From: Flavobacteriales bacterium
GTDB taxonomy: Bacteria > Bacteroidota > Bacteroidia > Flavobacteriales_D > Sanyastnellaceae
Direction: 5' to 3'
DNA: 6,976 bases
Assembly (NCBI GenBank): GCA_947464885.1
Contig: CANHYZ010000106.1
Location: 1 to 6,976 of the forward strand
Each line of letters opens with the position of its first letter. The stretch's first letter is position 1. The notes below the pieces were generated by a model. That model was not told where the DNA came from, made no database searches, and saw nothing but the letters and a program-made list of their open reading frames with translations. Of the stretch, positions 1 through 6,196 are shown piece by piece. The position numbers were made by a program, and so were the translations under genes.

Positions 1-1
1 T

Positions 2-190
2 ATATACGCCGATTACACCCTGCATATACGTCGGTCGTGGGAACTGCAATTCAGCGCCGGCGTCAATAATGCACTGAACACTTCCTATACATCGTATTAC
101 GCTTTAAATGCTTTCGGAAGTAAATTCTTCAACCCTGCTGCTAACCGAAATTTTTTCGCAGGCATTCGACTGTGCTATCATTTTCAATAG
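2..190 (+). CDS. TonB-dependent receptor, C-terminal fragment
   Basis: This is the 3' end of a gene that starts left of the window; 62 codons are visible, ending in TAG. The encoded tail alternates aromatic and polar residues as outer-membrane beta strands do. It holds the pattern GVNNALNTSYTSYY, then FGSKFFNPAANRNFFAGI, and ends in LCYHFQ. In TonB-dependent receptors the last barrel strands carry the same pattern: a 'GVxNLfn..Y' strand, a 'fNPapgRnf..G' strand and a terminal aromatic. Such receptors import siderophores, cobalamin, metals or glycans across the outer membrane using TonB/ExbBD energy. The substrate cannot be told because the plug and the rest of the barrel are missing. The near-terminal Phe fits BAM-dependent insertion, although one Gln follows it. 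A generic outer-membrane barrel is the alternative. Confidence 0.78.
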   Translation: MYADYTLHIRRSWELQFSAGVNNALNTSYTSYYALNAFGSKFFNPAANRNFFAGIRLCYHFQ

Positions 191-200
191 CTCGATAAAA

Positions 201-223
201 GCGCTGCAATAACACTGCAGTGC
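201..223 (+). terminator. possible weak hairpin after the receptor gene
   Basis: An 8-bp stem (201-208 with 216-223, one G-U pair) closes a 7-base loop, starting 10 bases after the receptor stop codon. The position suits a transcription terminator, but no T-tract follows. It could equally be a 3'-end stabilising hairpin, or part of the structured leader of the next gene. Confidence 0.3.
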
Positions 224-226
224 ATG

Positions 227-321
227 ACTCCACTCATAGGATATGGTGACGGCCCTCATGGCGTTTGAGGGGAGTACTCTGCAACATTTGCAGTAGAAAC
301 TTTTAAAATTATATCCTATGA
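227..321 (+). promoter_or_regulatory. structured leader with inverted repeats covering the start codon
   Basis: The gap before the gene at 318 contains three complementary pairs. Stem A pairs 227-236 with 266-275 (10 bp, one A/G mismatch). Stem B pairs 234-244 with 311-321 (11 bp, perfect); its right arm contains the ATG at 318-320. Stem C is a small hairpin, 279-284 with 288-293, around a 3-base loop. A and B share bases 234-236, so they cannot both form fully. B would bury the start codon and A would compete with it. No Shine-Dalgarno sequence and no full Bacteroidota promoter is visible. The pairings are read directly; that they act as an RNA switch or protein-binding site is inference. 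Confidence 0.4.
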
Positions 322-707
322 TTACGGAAACTATTTCACCGGTGAGCAACATTTCAGCCGAGCACAGTTCATGGTTACGAGGCATCGATTTTTATCAGGA
401 TGAGATAAAGATCATGCGCAAAAGACTTACTGAAGTTTCAAGCAAAAACACAGCTCGTGAAGTAAAAAAACATGTCGAGCAATTTCAAAATCAATTCAAG
501 GTGCACGAAGAGCAATTGCACAAGTTGAAACATGCTGTAAGCGGGCATGCGAAGAATATCGACAGCGATATGATTGCGCATCACGGCCAGTTGGAACGAG
601 AAACAGCAGCAGAGCATGATACCATGCGCGATGACTATGTGAACACCGAAAAGTTGTTCAATGAAATGCGTCACGATTTTAATCGCTTTCTAAGCAAGTA
701 CATGTAA
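318..707 (+). CDS. His-rich helical (coiled-coil) protein of unknown function
   Basis: A 129-residue soluble protein with no signal peptide or membrane segment. From about residue 15 to the end it is nearly all charged and helix-favouring, with heptad-like spacing (for example residues 24-75 and 90-127), so one or two long helices or a small helical bundle are likely. It contains ten histidines (16, 52, 63, 68, 72, 77, 88, 89, 100, 119) and no cysteine. The openings HSSWL and FYQDEIKIMRKRL, the middle EQFQNQF and the end FNRFLSKYM look like a conserved Bacteroidota hypothetical family, from memory only. I cannot name a function. The ATG at 318 is the first in frame before the conserved part; no Shine-Dalgarno is present. 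Its stop lies one base before the next start, so it is almost certainly co-transcribed and perhaps translationally coupled with the TerB-like gene. Confidence 0.8.
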   Translation: MITETISPVSNISAEHSSWLRGIDFYQDEIKIMRKRLTEVSSKNTAREVKKHVEQFQNQFKVHEEQLHKLKHAVSGHAKNIDSDMIAHHGQLERETAAEHDTMRDDYVNTEKLFNEMRHDFNRFLSKYM

Positions 708-708
708 C

Positions 709-1134
709 ATGAAAACACTACAGCGCAAAAAACATTCAGAAGCCTTCTATCAAAAATTGGGTTACTTGTTTTATTCGATTGCGGCGACCGATCATCGCGT
801 AAATGATGCCGAGAAGGAAGCCTTGCTGGCTCTCATTGTCGAGGATTGGTTGTCTTTAGATGAAGCGACAGATGCTTATGGCACCGACAGTGCTTACCAG
901 ATTCAAATCCTCTTCGATTTTTTAAATGAGAAATCATTTGACGCCGAGAACGCCTGGAACATCTTTGAACGCTATTTCAAAAACAATATCGCGGCATTTG
1001 ATGAAGACATTATCGACCGCATCTTCCATACGTCAGAACGCATGGCGGAAAGTTTGAACGGGCGCAATAAATCAGAAGTGCGCGCCCTGGCTAGACTCCA
1101 CTTATTACTGGGAAAGGAAACACATATCCTCTAA
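709..1134 (+). CDS. TerB-like (tellurite-resistance TerB fold) protein
   Basis: A 141-residue cytosolic, all-helical protein. Residues 15-45 read LGYLFYSIAATDHRVNDAEK and onward, matching the first helix pair of the TerB fold. In that fold an acidic pair (Asp, then Glu seven residues later) can bind metal; here it is Asp28 and Glu35, with His29 replacing the usual Gly. A second similar helical hairpin covers about residues 62-115. TerB-fold domains occur in tellurite/stress operons but also in many unrelated contexts, often near membranes or in metal-linked stress responses. No other ter gene (terC, terD, terZ) is in the window, so resistance to tellurite should not be assumed. It follows the His-rich helical gene after one base and is closed by the strong terminator at 1155-1190, making a two-gene unit. 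Confidence 0.72.
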   Translation: MKTLQRKKHSEAFYQKLGYLFYSIAATDHRVNDAEKEALLALIVEDWLSLDEATDAYGTDSAYQIQILFDFLNEKSFDAENAWNIFERYFKNNIAAFDEDIIDRIFHTSERMAESLNGRNKSEVRALARLHLLLGKETHIL

Positions 1135-1154
1135 CCCTAACTCTAAAACAGCAC

Positions 1155-1190
1155 AAAGGCCTGACGGATTCCGTTCAGGCCTTTTTGTTT
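1155..1190 (+). terminator. strong intrinsic terminator, possibly bidirectional
   Basis: Ten perfect pairs (1155-1164 with 1175-1184) continue through a one-base bulge into three more (1165-1167 with 1171-1173), leaving a 3-base loop. On the + strand the stem runs into TTTTTGTTT (1182-1190), the classic form for ending the 318-1134 unit. On the minus strand the stem sits 15-50 bases beyond the stop of the SIMPL gene and is followed by a weaker T-rich stretch, so it may serve both converging transcripts. Confidence 0.88.
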
Positions 1191-1204
1191 ATCTCCTAGA
1201 ACGC

Positions 1205-1936
1205 CTATCGCGATTGATATTCCAGATTGACCGTGATGTTCGCTGTTTTATTCTTGGACGTCGTATTGAATGATCCTCCCCATGAATAATCCTCTGAAGA
1301 ATTCTGACCAACAATCTGAAAAACGCCCATGTCGGCCTTTTTCAAATCACCCAAACTTCCACCGGCATTCTCAGCAATTTTCGATGCTCTTATCTGCGCG
1401 TCCTTTGTGGCTTCGGCAATCATTTCAATTTTCAATTCGGCCAACTTGGTGTAGTAATAATTGGGAGAATTGGAATAAAACTCAATCCCGGAATTGATCA
1501 GCTCCGTTACCCGACGGGAAATCTCCTCCACTTTGTCCACTTCTCTTGATTCAACCTGTACACTTTGCTGTAAGCGATAACCGGTAAAAATACTGGCTAC
1601 AAGGTTGCCGCTATCGTCGTAACGATTATCAAACTGCTGCTCGATATCAATAGCAGAAAAAATCAATTGATCAGCGGGAATCCCATTGGAAACCATGTAC
1701 GATTTGATGGTCTCACGCGCAGCATCCAATTCAGAATAGGCCTGCTTCAAATCGATGCTCTTTTTATGAAAAGAGCCGCTCCAAACAATCAAATCACTGG
1801 TGAAGTCCTTACTACCAAGTCCAGTCACGGTGATAACATCACTATGACGATACCGATTCTGATAAGCGCTTCCAAGAATAAATGCCGCAACAACAACTGC
1901 GGCCGCAGTAATGATGGATGAGAGGTGTGATTTCAT
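1205..1936 (-). CDS. SIMPL-domain (DUF541, YggE-like) protein, membrane-anchored or exported
   Basis: A 243-residue protein with one N-terminal hydrophobic stretch (residues 8-25) and no clear signal-peptidase site, so it is probably an inner-membrane-anchored periplasmic protein. Residues 34-240 match the SIMPL/DUF541 pattern. It starts with a VITVTGLGSKDF strand and has a helix with DAARETIKSYMVSNGI. A YRLQQSVQV strand and a helix VEEISRRVTELINSGIEF follow. Next is a long helix rich in Ala/Lys (AEATKDAQIRASKIAENAGG), ending with the beta strand TANITVNLEYQSR. Family members are linked to oxidative-stress tolerance (E. coli YggE) and to signalling in mammals (SIMPL); a biochemical activity is not established. 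The gene converges on the TerB-like unit. It starts 57 bases past the T-tract that ends the protease transcript, so it probably has its own promoter, though I could not recognise one. Confidence 0.85.
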   Translation of the reverse strand: MKSHLSSIITAAAVVVAAFILGSAYQNRYRHSDVITVTGLGSKDFTSDLIVWSGSFHKKSIDLKQAYSELDAARETIKSYMVSNGIPADQLIFSAIDIEQQFDNRYDDSGNLVASIFTGYRLQQSVQVESREVDKVEEISRRVTELINSGIEFYSNSPNYYYTKLAELKIEMIAEATKDAQIRASKIAENAGGSLGDLKKADMGVFQIVGQNSSEDYSWGGSFNTTSKNKTANITVNLEYQSR

Positions 1937-1993
1937 TTGACTAAAGGATTATGTGAGCAAGTTAACTCAATTCCATATCCGATATTTCATTTC

Positions 1994-2027
1994 AAAAAAA
2001 AGCCCCACAACAACACGTTGCAGGGCT
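1994..2027 (-). terminator. intrinsic terminator of the protease transcript
   Basis: Read on the minus strand, an 11-bp stem (2027-2017 with 2011-2001, two G-U pairs) closes a 5-base loop. It is followed directly by a run of eight T (2001-1994 on the complement). It begins 20 bases after the protease stop codon and lies before the next gene in the same direction, so it should end the protease unit and limit read-through into the SIMPL gene. Confidence 0.87.
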
Positions 2028-2047
2028 CCATAAATTCAATTATTTGA

Positions 2048-5000
2048 CTATTCCTTTATGAATTGCACACTTTCGATTCCCGAGGCTTGCACCAGTTGAA
2101 TCGTGTAAATACCGGCAGCCCATGTCGAACAATCAATACGTCCTGACTGCTGCGCAGAACCGAATGCCATTTGGTCGATCTCTTCAACACATGCTCCCAG
2201 ACTATTCAGCACACGAAGCGTTGCCATTCCATTCTTCACCGGTTGAACGGTCCACTGTACAAATTCGCTTGCCGGATTCGGATAAACCGTCAAAAGATTC
2301 GAGGTCAACTCGCGTTCACTCACGGTCAATGCCGATGATGGCAACACAATATTATCTACCCAACAAGCATCTTCTCCTGCGCCAACCGTAAAGTCCTTGG
2401 CATAGCGCCAGCGCAAATTATGCGAACCTGCTGTGAGCGTATACGTCATCTCCGTCCAATCATTCTCGCCACTCCAAGAACCCTGCTCCACATTATCAAT
2501 CAAGAACGAGAGGAAGTCGTAACCATCCTCAGTACTGGTCTTGAAACTAAAGGAAAACTCAAAGTTTGCAGGACTATCCACCACGATATACATACTGGTC
2601 AAATCATTATCCGCAATACTACCACTTTGCATGCTGTAGTTTCCTTCATACGCATAGGCGCTTGTTACAAACCAATCAGCATCTCCGGAATAATTCCAGC
2701 TGTAAGAATTGTCATCGCCGGTTTCCCAATCTTCCATGTTTTGGTTAGCAGTTACGGACGCCTCGCAATCCATACCGTAGAATGCCATCGGCAAATTCAG
2801 TAGCATTTCAATTAAGGTAGCAGCCGTTACAGATGCATCAACCGTGATGGTGTAAACCGCTTGCGCAGTTTCTCCGGCTGCTATTACACCCAGGTTCAAC
2901 GAGCTGTTGCTCACGGTAACTCCAGAAGTAGATACCGTCAAATTAGCCATCACATCATTCGCTGTGGCAGCATGACCTGAATTCGTCACCGGGAAGGTGA
3001 TGGTCACTGTTTCTCCTGCTTCGATGCGTCCGTTTCCGTTGCCCTGACTATCGTTAACCTCAAAACCTGTAGCACAATCAAACGAAGGCGCATTGATAAC
3101 GACGTTCAAGTTGCTATTCCATGTATTACCGTCAGCATCTGTATAGGTCACCACAAAAACCAAGTTAGTTTGATCCTCAATAGCACCATTCACGTGGAAA
3201 CTAAAGGCTGACTGTGCATCCACATCTTGACCGGCAGCCAGCGTTCCGAAATCATGGCTGCTATCATCAATAACGATGGCGGCGTTATTGCACGTAACAA
3301 CTGCCATAACATTCATCGCAGACTCTACACCGATATTTTCAGCATTTACATTTAATCCAATCTGTTCGTTGTAATCGGCTTGACCGTTTCCATTGCCGGA
3401 TGCATCATTGATACCCGTGGCTTGACCCACAACATAAGGACCATTGGCTGGCGTGAGTGGTATCAAGGCTTGATAGGGAATTGCATTAAAGGCCGTGGCG
3501 GTAATCAAGATGTTTCCCGGCTGTGTCACGGCATCAAAGTTGAGCGTTACCTGACCATTTGCAGCAACCTGCGCATCCAGAATTTCTCCGTTGAACGTTG
3601 CACAAATCATGGCATCATTCACACTGCAGCCAACCGTTAGTGAGGTCACACCGATAATCGAACCGGCAGGGTGAGTAGCGGTTAAAACAACCGGCATGGC
3701 TGTGCGCAATTGCATCGACGGGTCAGCCATCAGAATCCAGGTATCGGTCATCTCATCACCATCAACTCCGTAATCATCACTCATACTGCCACAGCCATGA
3801 TAATGAATGCTACCCAGCGTGTGACGCGTATCGATACCGGCGCTTTCAGCGATAATCTTGTTCATCTCGTCCTGCGCTTCCATCGGCGGAGCCCAACTTT
3901 GATAAACCGAACTGAATGCACCTCCGATACCACCCGTTAAATTGGCCGCTGAAGGACTCTTGATCCAGGCTTCTCCAAACGTGTCGCCGGTATCGTCATC
4001 ATCGTCATAGTCACCAGTGCAACATCCAACGACAATGAAGTAAGGATAGCGACCATTGTTTTGCAGCTGATTGATCTGCGTATTGGTATAACTGCCCGTT
4101 ACAATCAATGTATGCGCTCCGTGTCCCGTATAGTTTATCAAGGAACAACCGGTCTCGATAACTTCCGTAAGTGATGTTGAAGATGGACTGCCGCTGCCAT
4201 CAGCAGTGATACCTCCGCTTGGAGAATCTGCAGTATGTCCACCATCATACTTTTCCCAAACTTCCGTATAGGTAAAGTCGAGCAAATCTTCTTTAATACC
4301 ATTTTGGTGATCCCAGTCCGGCTCATTATCATCGCCAATTCCATCTCCCTCATTCGATCCAATACCCATGGCTTTGGAAAACCAATCCACCCCTGTGTTG
4401 GGTTCGCGCTCATACTCGAGCATCTTATTAATGAGTGGAGGTAGTTCATTCGCCGTATGCACCAGAAGGTGCCCCACAAATAAATCCGCATAGCTATCAT
4501 TACCGGCTACGTATCCGTAACAAGCGTCGCAATAGCCCTGTCCGCTTGAGTAATTCACCAACTGCACCGGCACCTGGTCCTCATCACCGACCAAAACCAA
4601 GTAAGTCAATCCATTGGTGTTGTAATAATTCTGAACGTAATCGCCAATGGCAGCTACCGAATTTATACCGGCCACATCCACCACCTCAACAGGAATTCCC
4701 ATTTCCTTCTTCCACTGAACCCAAGGCTCGAGCGCTGTCATGTACTGCGCGTCGGCAATGATGAGCATATTGCCAATCTCACCCACTTGCTCATAGCGGT
4801 CGCTGTTTTCACTGTAATTGAGGAAATGCGAGCGATATACTTCCTGCATAGGCAAGTTTGTGCGTTGCATTGCTGAAGTCGGAAGCGGGTTGGCACCAAG
4901 TTCCGCTGTTGGACTTACCGTAACATCAATCGAGCTGTAGATGCGCAGTGTGTGTGTTACAGGATTGTATTGTACGGGATAGAAATGAATACTTTGTCCG

Positions 5001-5443
5001 CGGAATTGATGCTGAACATACGCTTCTCCCAATGAAGCGAGCTTGCCGGGATAAAACGCATTTTCCTGATAAACCGCGCCTTCCTGAAACGGCACGGTCG
5101 CAGGGTCAATTGTACGCAACAAATTGCCCTTGGAAGGAAGCATGTAAATGTCACTAAACTCTTCATAGACGGCGTGATTTACAGTCACCATCATCTCGCG
5201 GGTATCATCCACGATGAGCGCGCCGGTCAACTGCTTCACGCGAGGTGCACCGGCTTTAAGGACATGTGTTGCATCCTTAAAATCAACATCGGTGTAAATA
5301 CCACTGTGCGAAACGGTGTAATCATCGATGGCACAGGTTAGAGAAACTGACTGCCCAGACTGTCCATTGACTTGGATGGAAGTTTGAGCAAATACAACCG
5401 GACTTGCCAACAGTAAGCCCAGAAAAAGGTAAATTGATTTCAT
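2048..5443 (-). CDS. secreted gingipain-family (C25) cysteine protease with T9SS sorting domain
   Basis: About 1131 residues, numbered from the ATG at 5443. An in-frame TTG at 5461 would add six residues and touch the upstream stop; the ATG gives a normal signal peptide, predicted to be cut at Ala19|Gln20. Residues about 35-216 resemble the gingipain propeptide. The C25 domain is about 225-585: NYTGHG gives catalytic His441, VVGCCTGDY gives catalytic Cys474 (Cys475 is extra), then QSWAPPMEAQDEMN (515-528) and DTW...DPS (567-576), all as in P. gingivalis RgpB. Glu365, Asp376 and Trp517 appear to match RgpB S1-pocket residues. An Ig-like domain (585-664) follows, then two related domains with GNGNG motifs (665-784, 785-899) and a jelly-roll domain (900-1034). 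A T9SS type A tail with YPNP (1054-1057) and AAGIYTIQL ends the protein. It is likely secreted or surface-attached through T9SS. Natural substrates are unknown; trypsin-like specificity is inference. Confidence 0.93.
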   Translation of the reverse strand: MKSIYLFLGLLLASPVVFAQTSIQVNGQSGQSVSLTCAIDDYTVSHSGIYTDVDFKDATHVLKAGAPRVKQLTGALIVDDTREMMVTVNHAVYEEFSDIYMLPSKGNLLRTIDPATVPFQEGAVYQENAFYPGKLASLGEAYVQHQFRGQSIHFYPVQYNPVTHTLRIYSSIDVTVSPTAELGANPLPTSAMQRTNLPMQEVYRSHFLNYSENSDRYEQVGEIGNMLIIADAQYMTALEPWVQWKKEMGIPVEVVDVAGINSVAAIGDYVQNYYNTNGLTYLVLVGDEDQVPVQLVNYSSGQGYCDACYGYVAGNDSYADLFVGHLLVHTANELPPLINKMLEYEREPNTGVDWFSKAMGIGSNEGDGIGDDNEPDWDHQNGIKEDLLDFTYTEVWEKYDGGHTADSPSGGITADGSGSPSSTSLTEVIETGCSLINYTGHGAHTLIVTGSYTNTQINQLQNNGRYPYFIVVGCCTGDYDDDDDTGDTFGEAWIKSPSAANLTGGIGGAFSSVYQSWAPPMEAQDEMNKIIAESAGIDTRHTLGSIHYHGCGSMSDDYGVDGDEMTDTWILMADPSMQLRTAMPVVLTATHPAGSIIGVTSLTVGCSVNDAMICATFNGEILDAQVAANGQVTLNFDAVTQPGNILITATAFNAIPYQALIPLTPANGPYVVGQATGINDASGNGNGQADYNEQIGLNVNAENIGVESAMNVMAVVTCNNAAIVIDDSSHDFGTLAAGQDVDAQSAFSFHVNGAIEDQTNLVFVVTYTDADGNTWNSNLNVVINAPSFDCATGFEVNDSQGNGNGRIEAGETVTITFPVTNSGHAATANDVMANLTVSTSGVTVSNSSLNLGVIAAGETAQAVYTITVDASVTAATLIEMLLNLPMAFYGMDCEASVTANQNMEDWETGDDNSYSWNYSGDADWFVTSAYAYEGNYSMQSGSIADNDLTSMYIVVDSPANFEFSFSFKTSTEDGYDFLSFLIDNVEQGSWSGENDWTEMTYTLTAGSHNLRWRYAKDFTVGAGEDACWVDNIVLPSSALTVSERELTSNLLTVYPNPASEFVQWTVQPVKNGMATLRVLNSLGACVEEIDQMAFGSAQQSGRIDCSTWAAGIYTIQLVQASGIESVQFIKE
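2747..3451 (-). repeat. two tandem homologous domains in the protease
   Basis: Two consecutive beta-rich units of about 115-120 residues share a start motif: NDASGNGNGQADYNE at 3409 downward and NDSQGNGNGRIEAGE at 3055 downward. Each motif is followed by alternating strands containing 'N.G' turns and a later 'FGTLAAGQ' or 'LGVIAAGE' segment. They resemble CARDB/NEW3-like spacer or adhesion domains of Bacteroidota surface proteins; the Asp/Asn/Gly-rich start could bind calcium. The copies are clearly diverged, so this is an old duplication. Confidence 0.65.
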
Positions 5444-5457
5444 AAACGAGGTTTGTT

Positions 5458-6114
5458 TCAATGCAGTTTGGTAAACTTATGACATGCGCCGGAGGGCAGT
5501 CTCAACATATAAATGCCTGCGGCCAATCCATCTAAATTCATACGAACCGATGGCTGCTGCATCATCTCTTGCTGAATCATTTCTCCGCCGAGAGAATACA
5601 ATTGAATGGGGCCTAAGATTGGGCCGGTATATACAATTTCATTCGCCAATACGATGAGTGATGATTCATCATTCGCCGATTGAGCAGTGCTCAAAGCCGT
5701 TGTATTGAAGTAATAGTAGGCATCAACATAATTCAGTGGCTGCCCTGTGGGGAAAATCAACAGGTGCAACATGCCTGTGCCCGCGATTAAGAACGGATTG
5801 ACAATCATGCGCAAGTAACCTTGACCTCCCGGAGGAACTGGATTCATGTCGCCATCATTGGGAAGCCCCGTGTAGCAGTGCTGGTAATCACAGGCCTGAA
5901 TGTCCCAGCCTTCGGGACAGGTATTCTCTATTACACGCCACGTAATCCTGGCTGAGTCGGGGCTATCGTGACCGATGTACATGTAATGTTCCGTGTACAT
6001 ATCCATTTCCAACACACCGAACACTTCATTACCCGGCGAAAATGTATAGTTCTGAGCCGAAAGCCAAAGAGAGGCTGACACAAAGAATGCTGTAGTAAAA
6101 ATGGATTTAAGCAT
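5458..6114 (-). CDS. small secreted beta-sandwich protein, probable partner of the protease; degenerate sorting-domain-like tail
   Basis: 218 residues. Residues 1-20 form a signal peptide predicted to be cut at Ala20|Gln21, as in the protease. Residues 27-137 form one beta-rich domain with motifs ITWRVIENTCPEGW, ACDYQHCYTGLP, PPGGQGYLRM and AGTGMLHLLIFP. From memory this resembles a recurrent module of Bacteroidota secreted proteins (W...P.GW...CD...C...P...G), with Cys66, Cys75 and Cys80 free to form a disulfide. I know no function for it. After a Ser/Ala/Asn-rich linker (139-151) the tail (152-218) has strand patterns IQLYSLGGEMI and AAGIYMLRL and ends in FTKLH. This is like a T9SS type A sorting domain but lacks the YPNP opening. 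The stop lies 14 bases before the protease ATG and would overlap the TTG alternative, so the two are one operon. A carrier, inhibitor or adhesin role for the protease is possible but unproven. Confidence 0.82.
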   Translation of the reverse strand: MLKSIFTTAFFVSASLWLSAQNYTFSPGNEVFGVLEMDMYTEHYMYIGHDSPDSARITWRVIENTCPEGWDIQACDYQHCYTGLPNDGDMNPVPPGGQGYLRMIVNPFLIAGTGMLHLLIFPTGQPLNYVDAYYYFNTTALSTAQSANDESSLIVLANEIVYTGPILGPIQLYSLGGEMIQQEMMQQPSVRMNLDGLAAGIYMLRLPSGACHKFTKLH

Positions 6115-6196
6115 GAACCAAATTAGTACAATTGCTTCTATACAAACCCCTCCCCGATTAGTTTTTTATCGTCACACTTGGAATTCAACCCGAAGA
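6115..6196 (-). other. 82-bp gap before the secreted pair, no clear signal
   Basis: This gap separates the hydrolase stop from the start of the small secreted protein. Reading the minus strand I see no hairpin with a T-tract and no full Bacteroidota promoter. Two TTTG boxes 20 bases apart occur, but their spacing and flanks do not fit TTG/TAnnTTTG well, and they would put transcription start almost on the ATG. Read-through from the hydrolase gene is therefore possible. Confidence 0.4.

Noticed and set aside
264..290. Possible Bacteroidota promoter (TTTG at 264-267 and AACATTTG at 283-290) before the gene at 318
   Set aside because: The second box misses the first T of TAnnTTTG and the gap of 15 bases is too short, so it does not support a promoter call.
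104..385. 93-codon minus-strand open frame across the gap at 191-317
   Set aside because: It overlaps the receptor tail and the His-rich gene on the opposite strand and its protein shows no recognisable pattern.
1960..1985. Small palindromes (AGTTAACT at 1960-1967, ATATCCGATAT at 1975-1985) upstream of the SIMPL gene
   Set aside because: Arms are only 4-5 bases and such AT-rich palindromes are common by chance; no promoter nearby anchors them as operators.
4138..4500. 120-codon open frame on the minus strand inside the protease gene
   Set aside because: It lies wholly within the protease coding region in another frame, has no family pattern and a biased composition typical of a shifted reading of a real gene.
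2122..5157. Several plus-strand open frames of 60-127 codons opposite the protease gene
   Set aside because: They are antisense to a clearly coding gene, rich in His/Arg/Pro/Ser as expected from complement reading, and show no domain, signal or start context.
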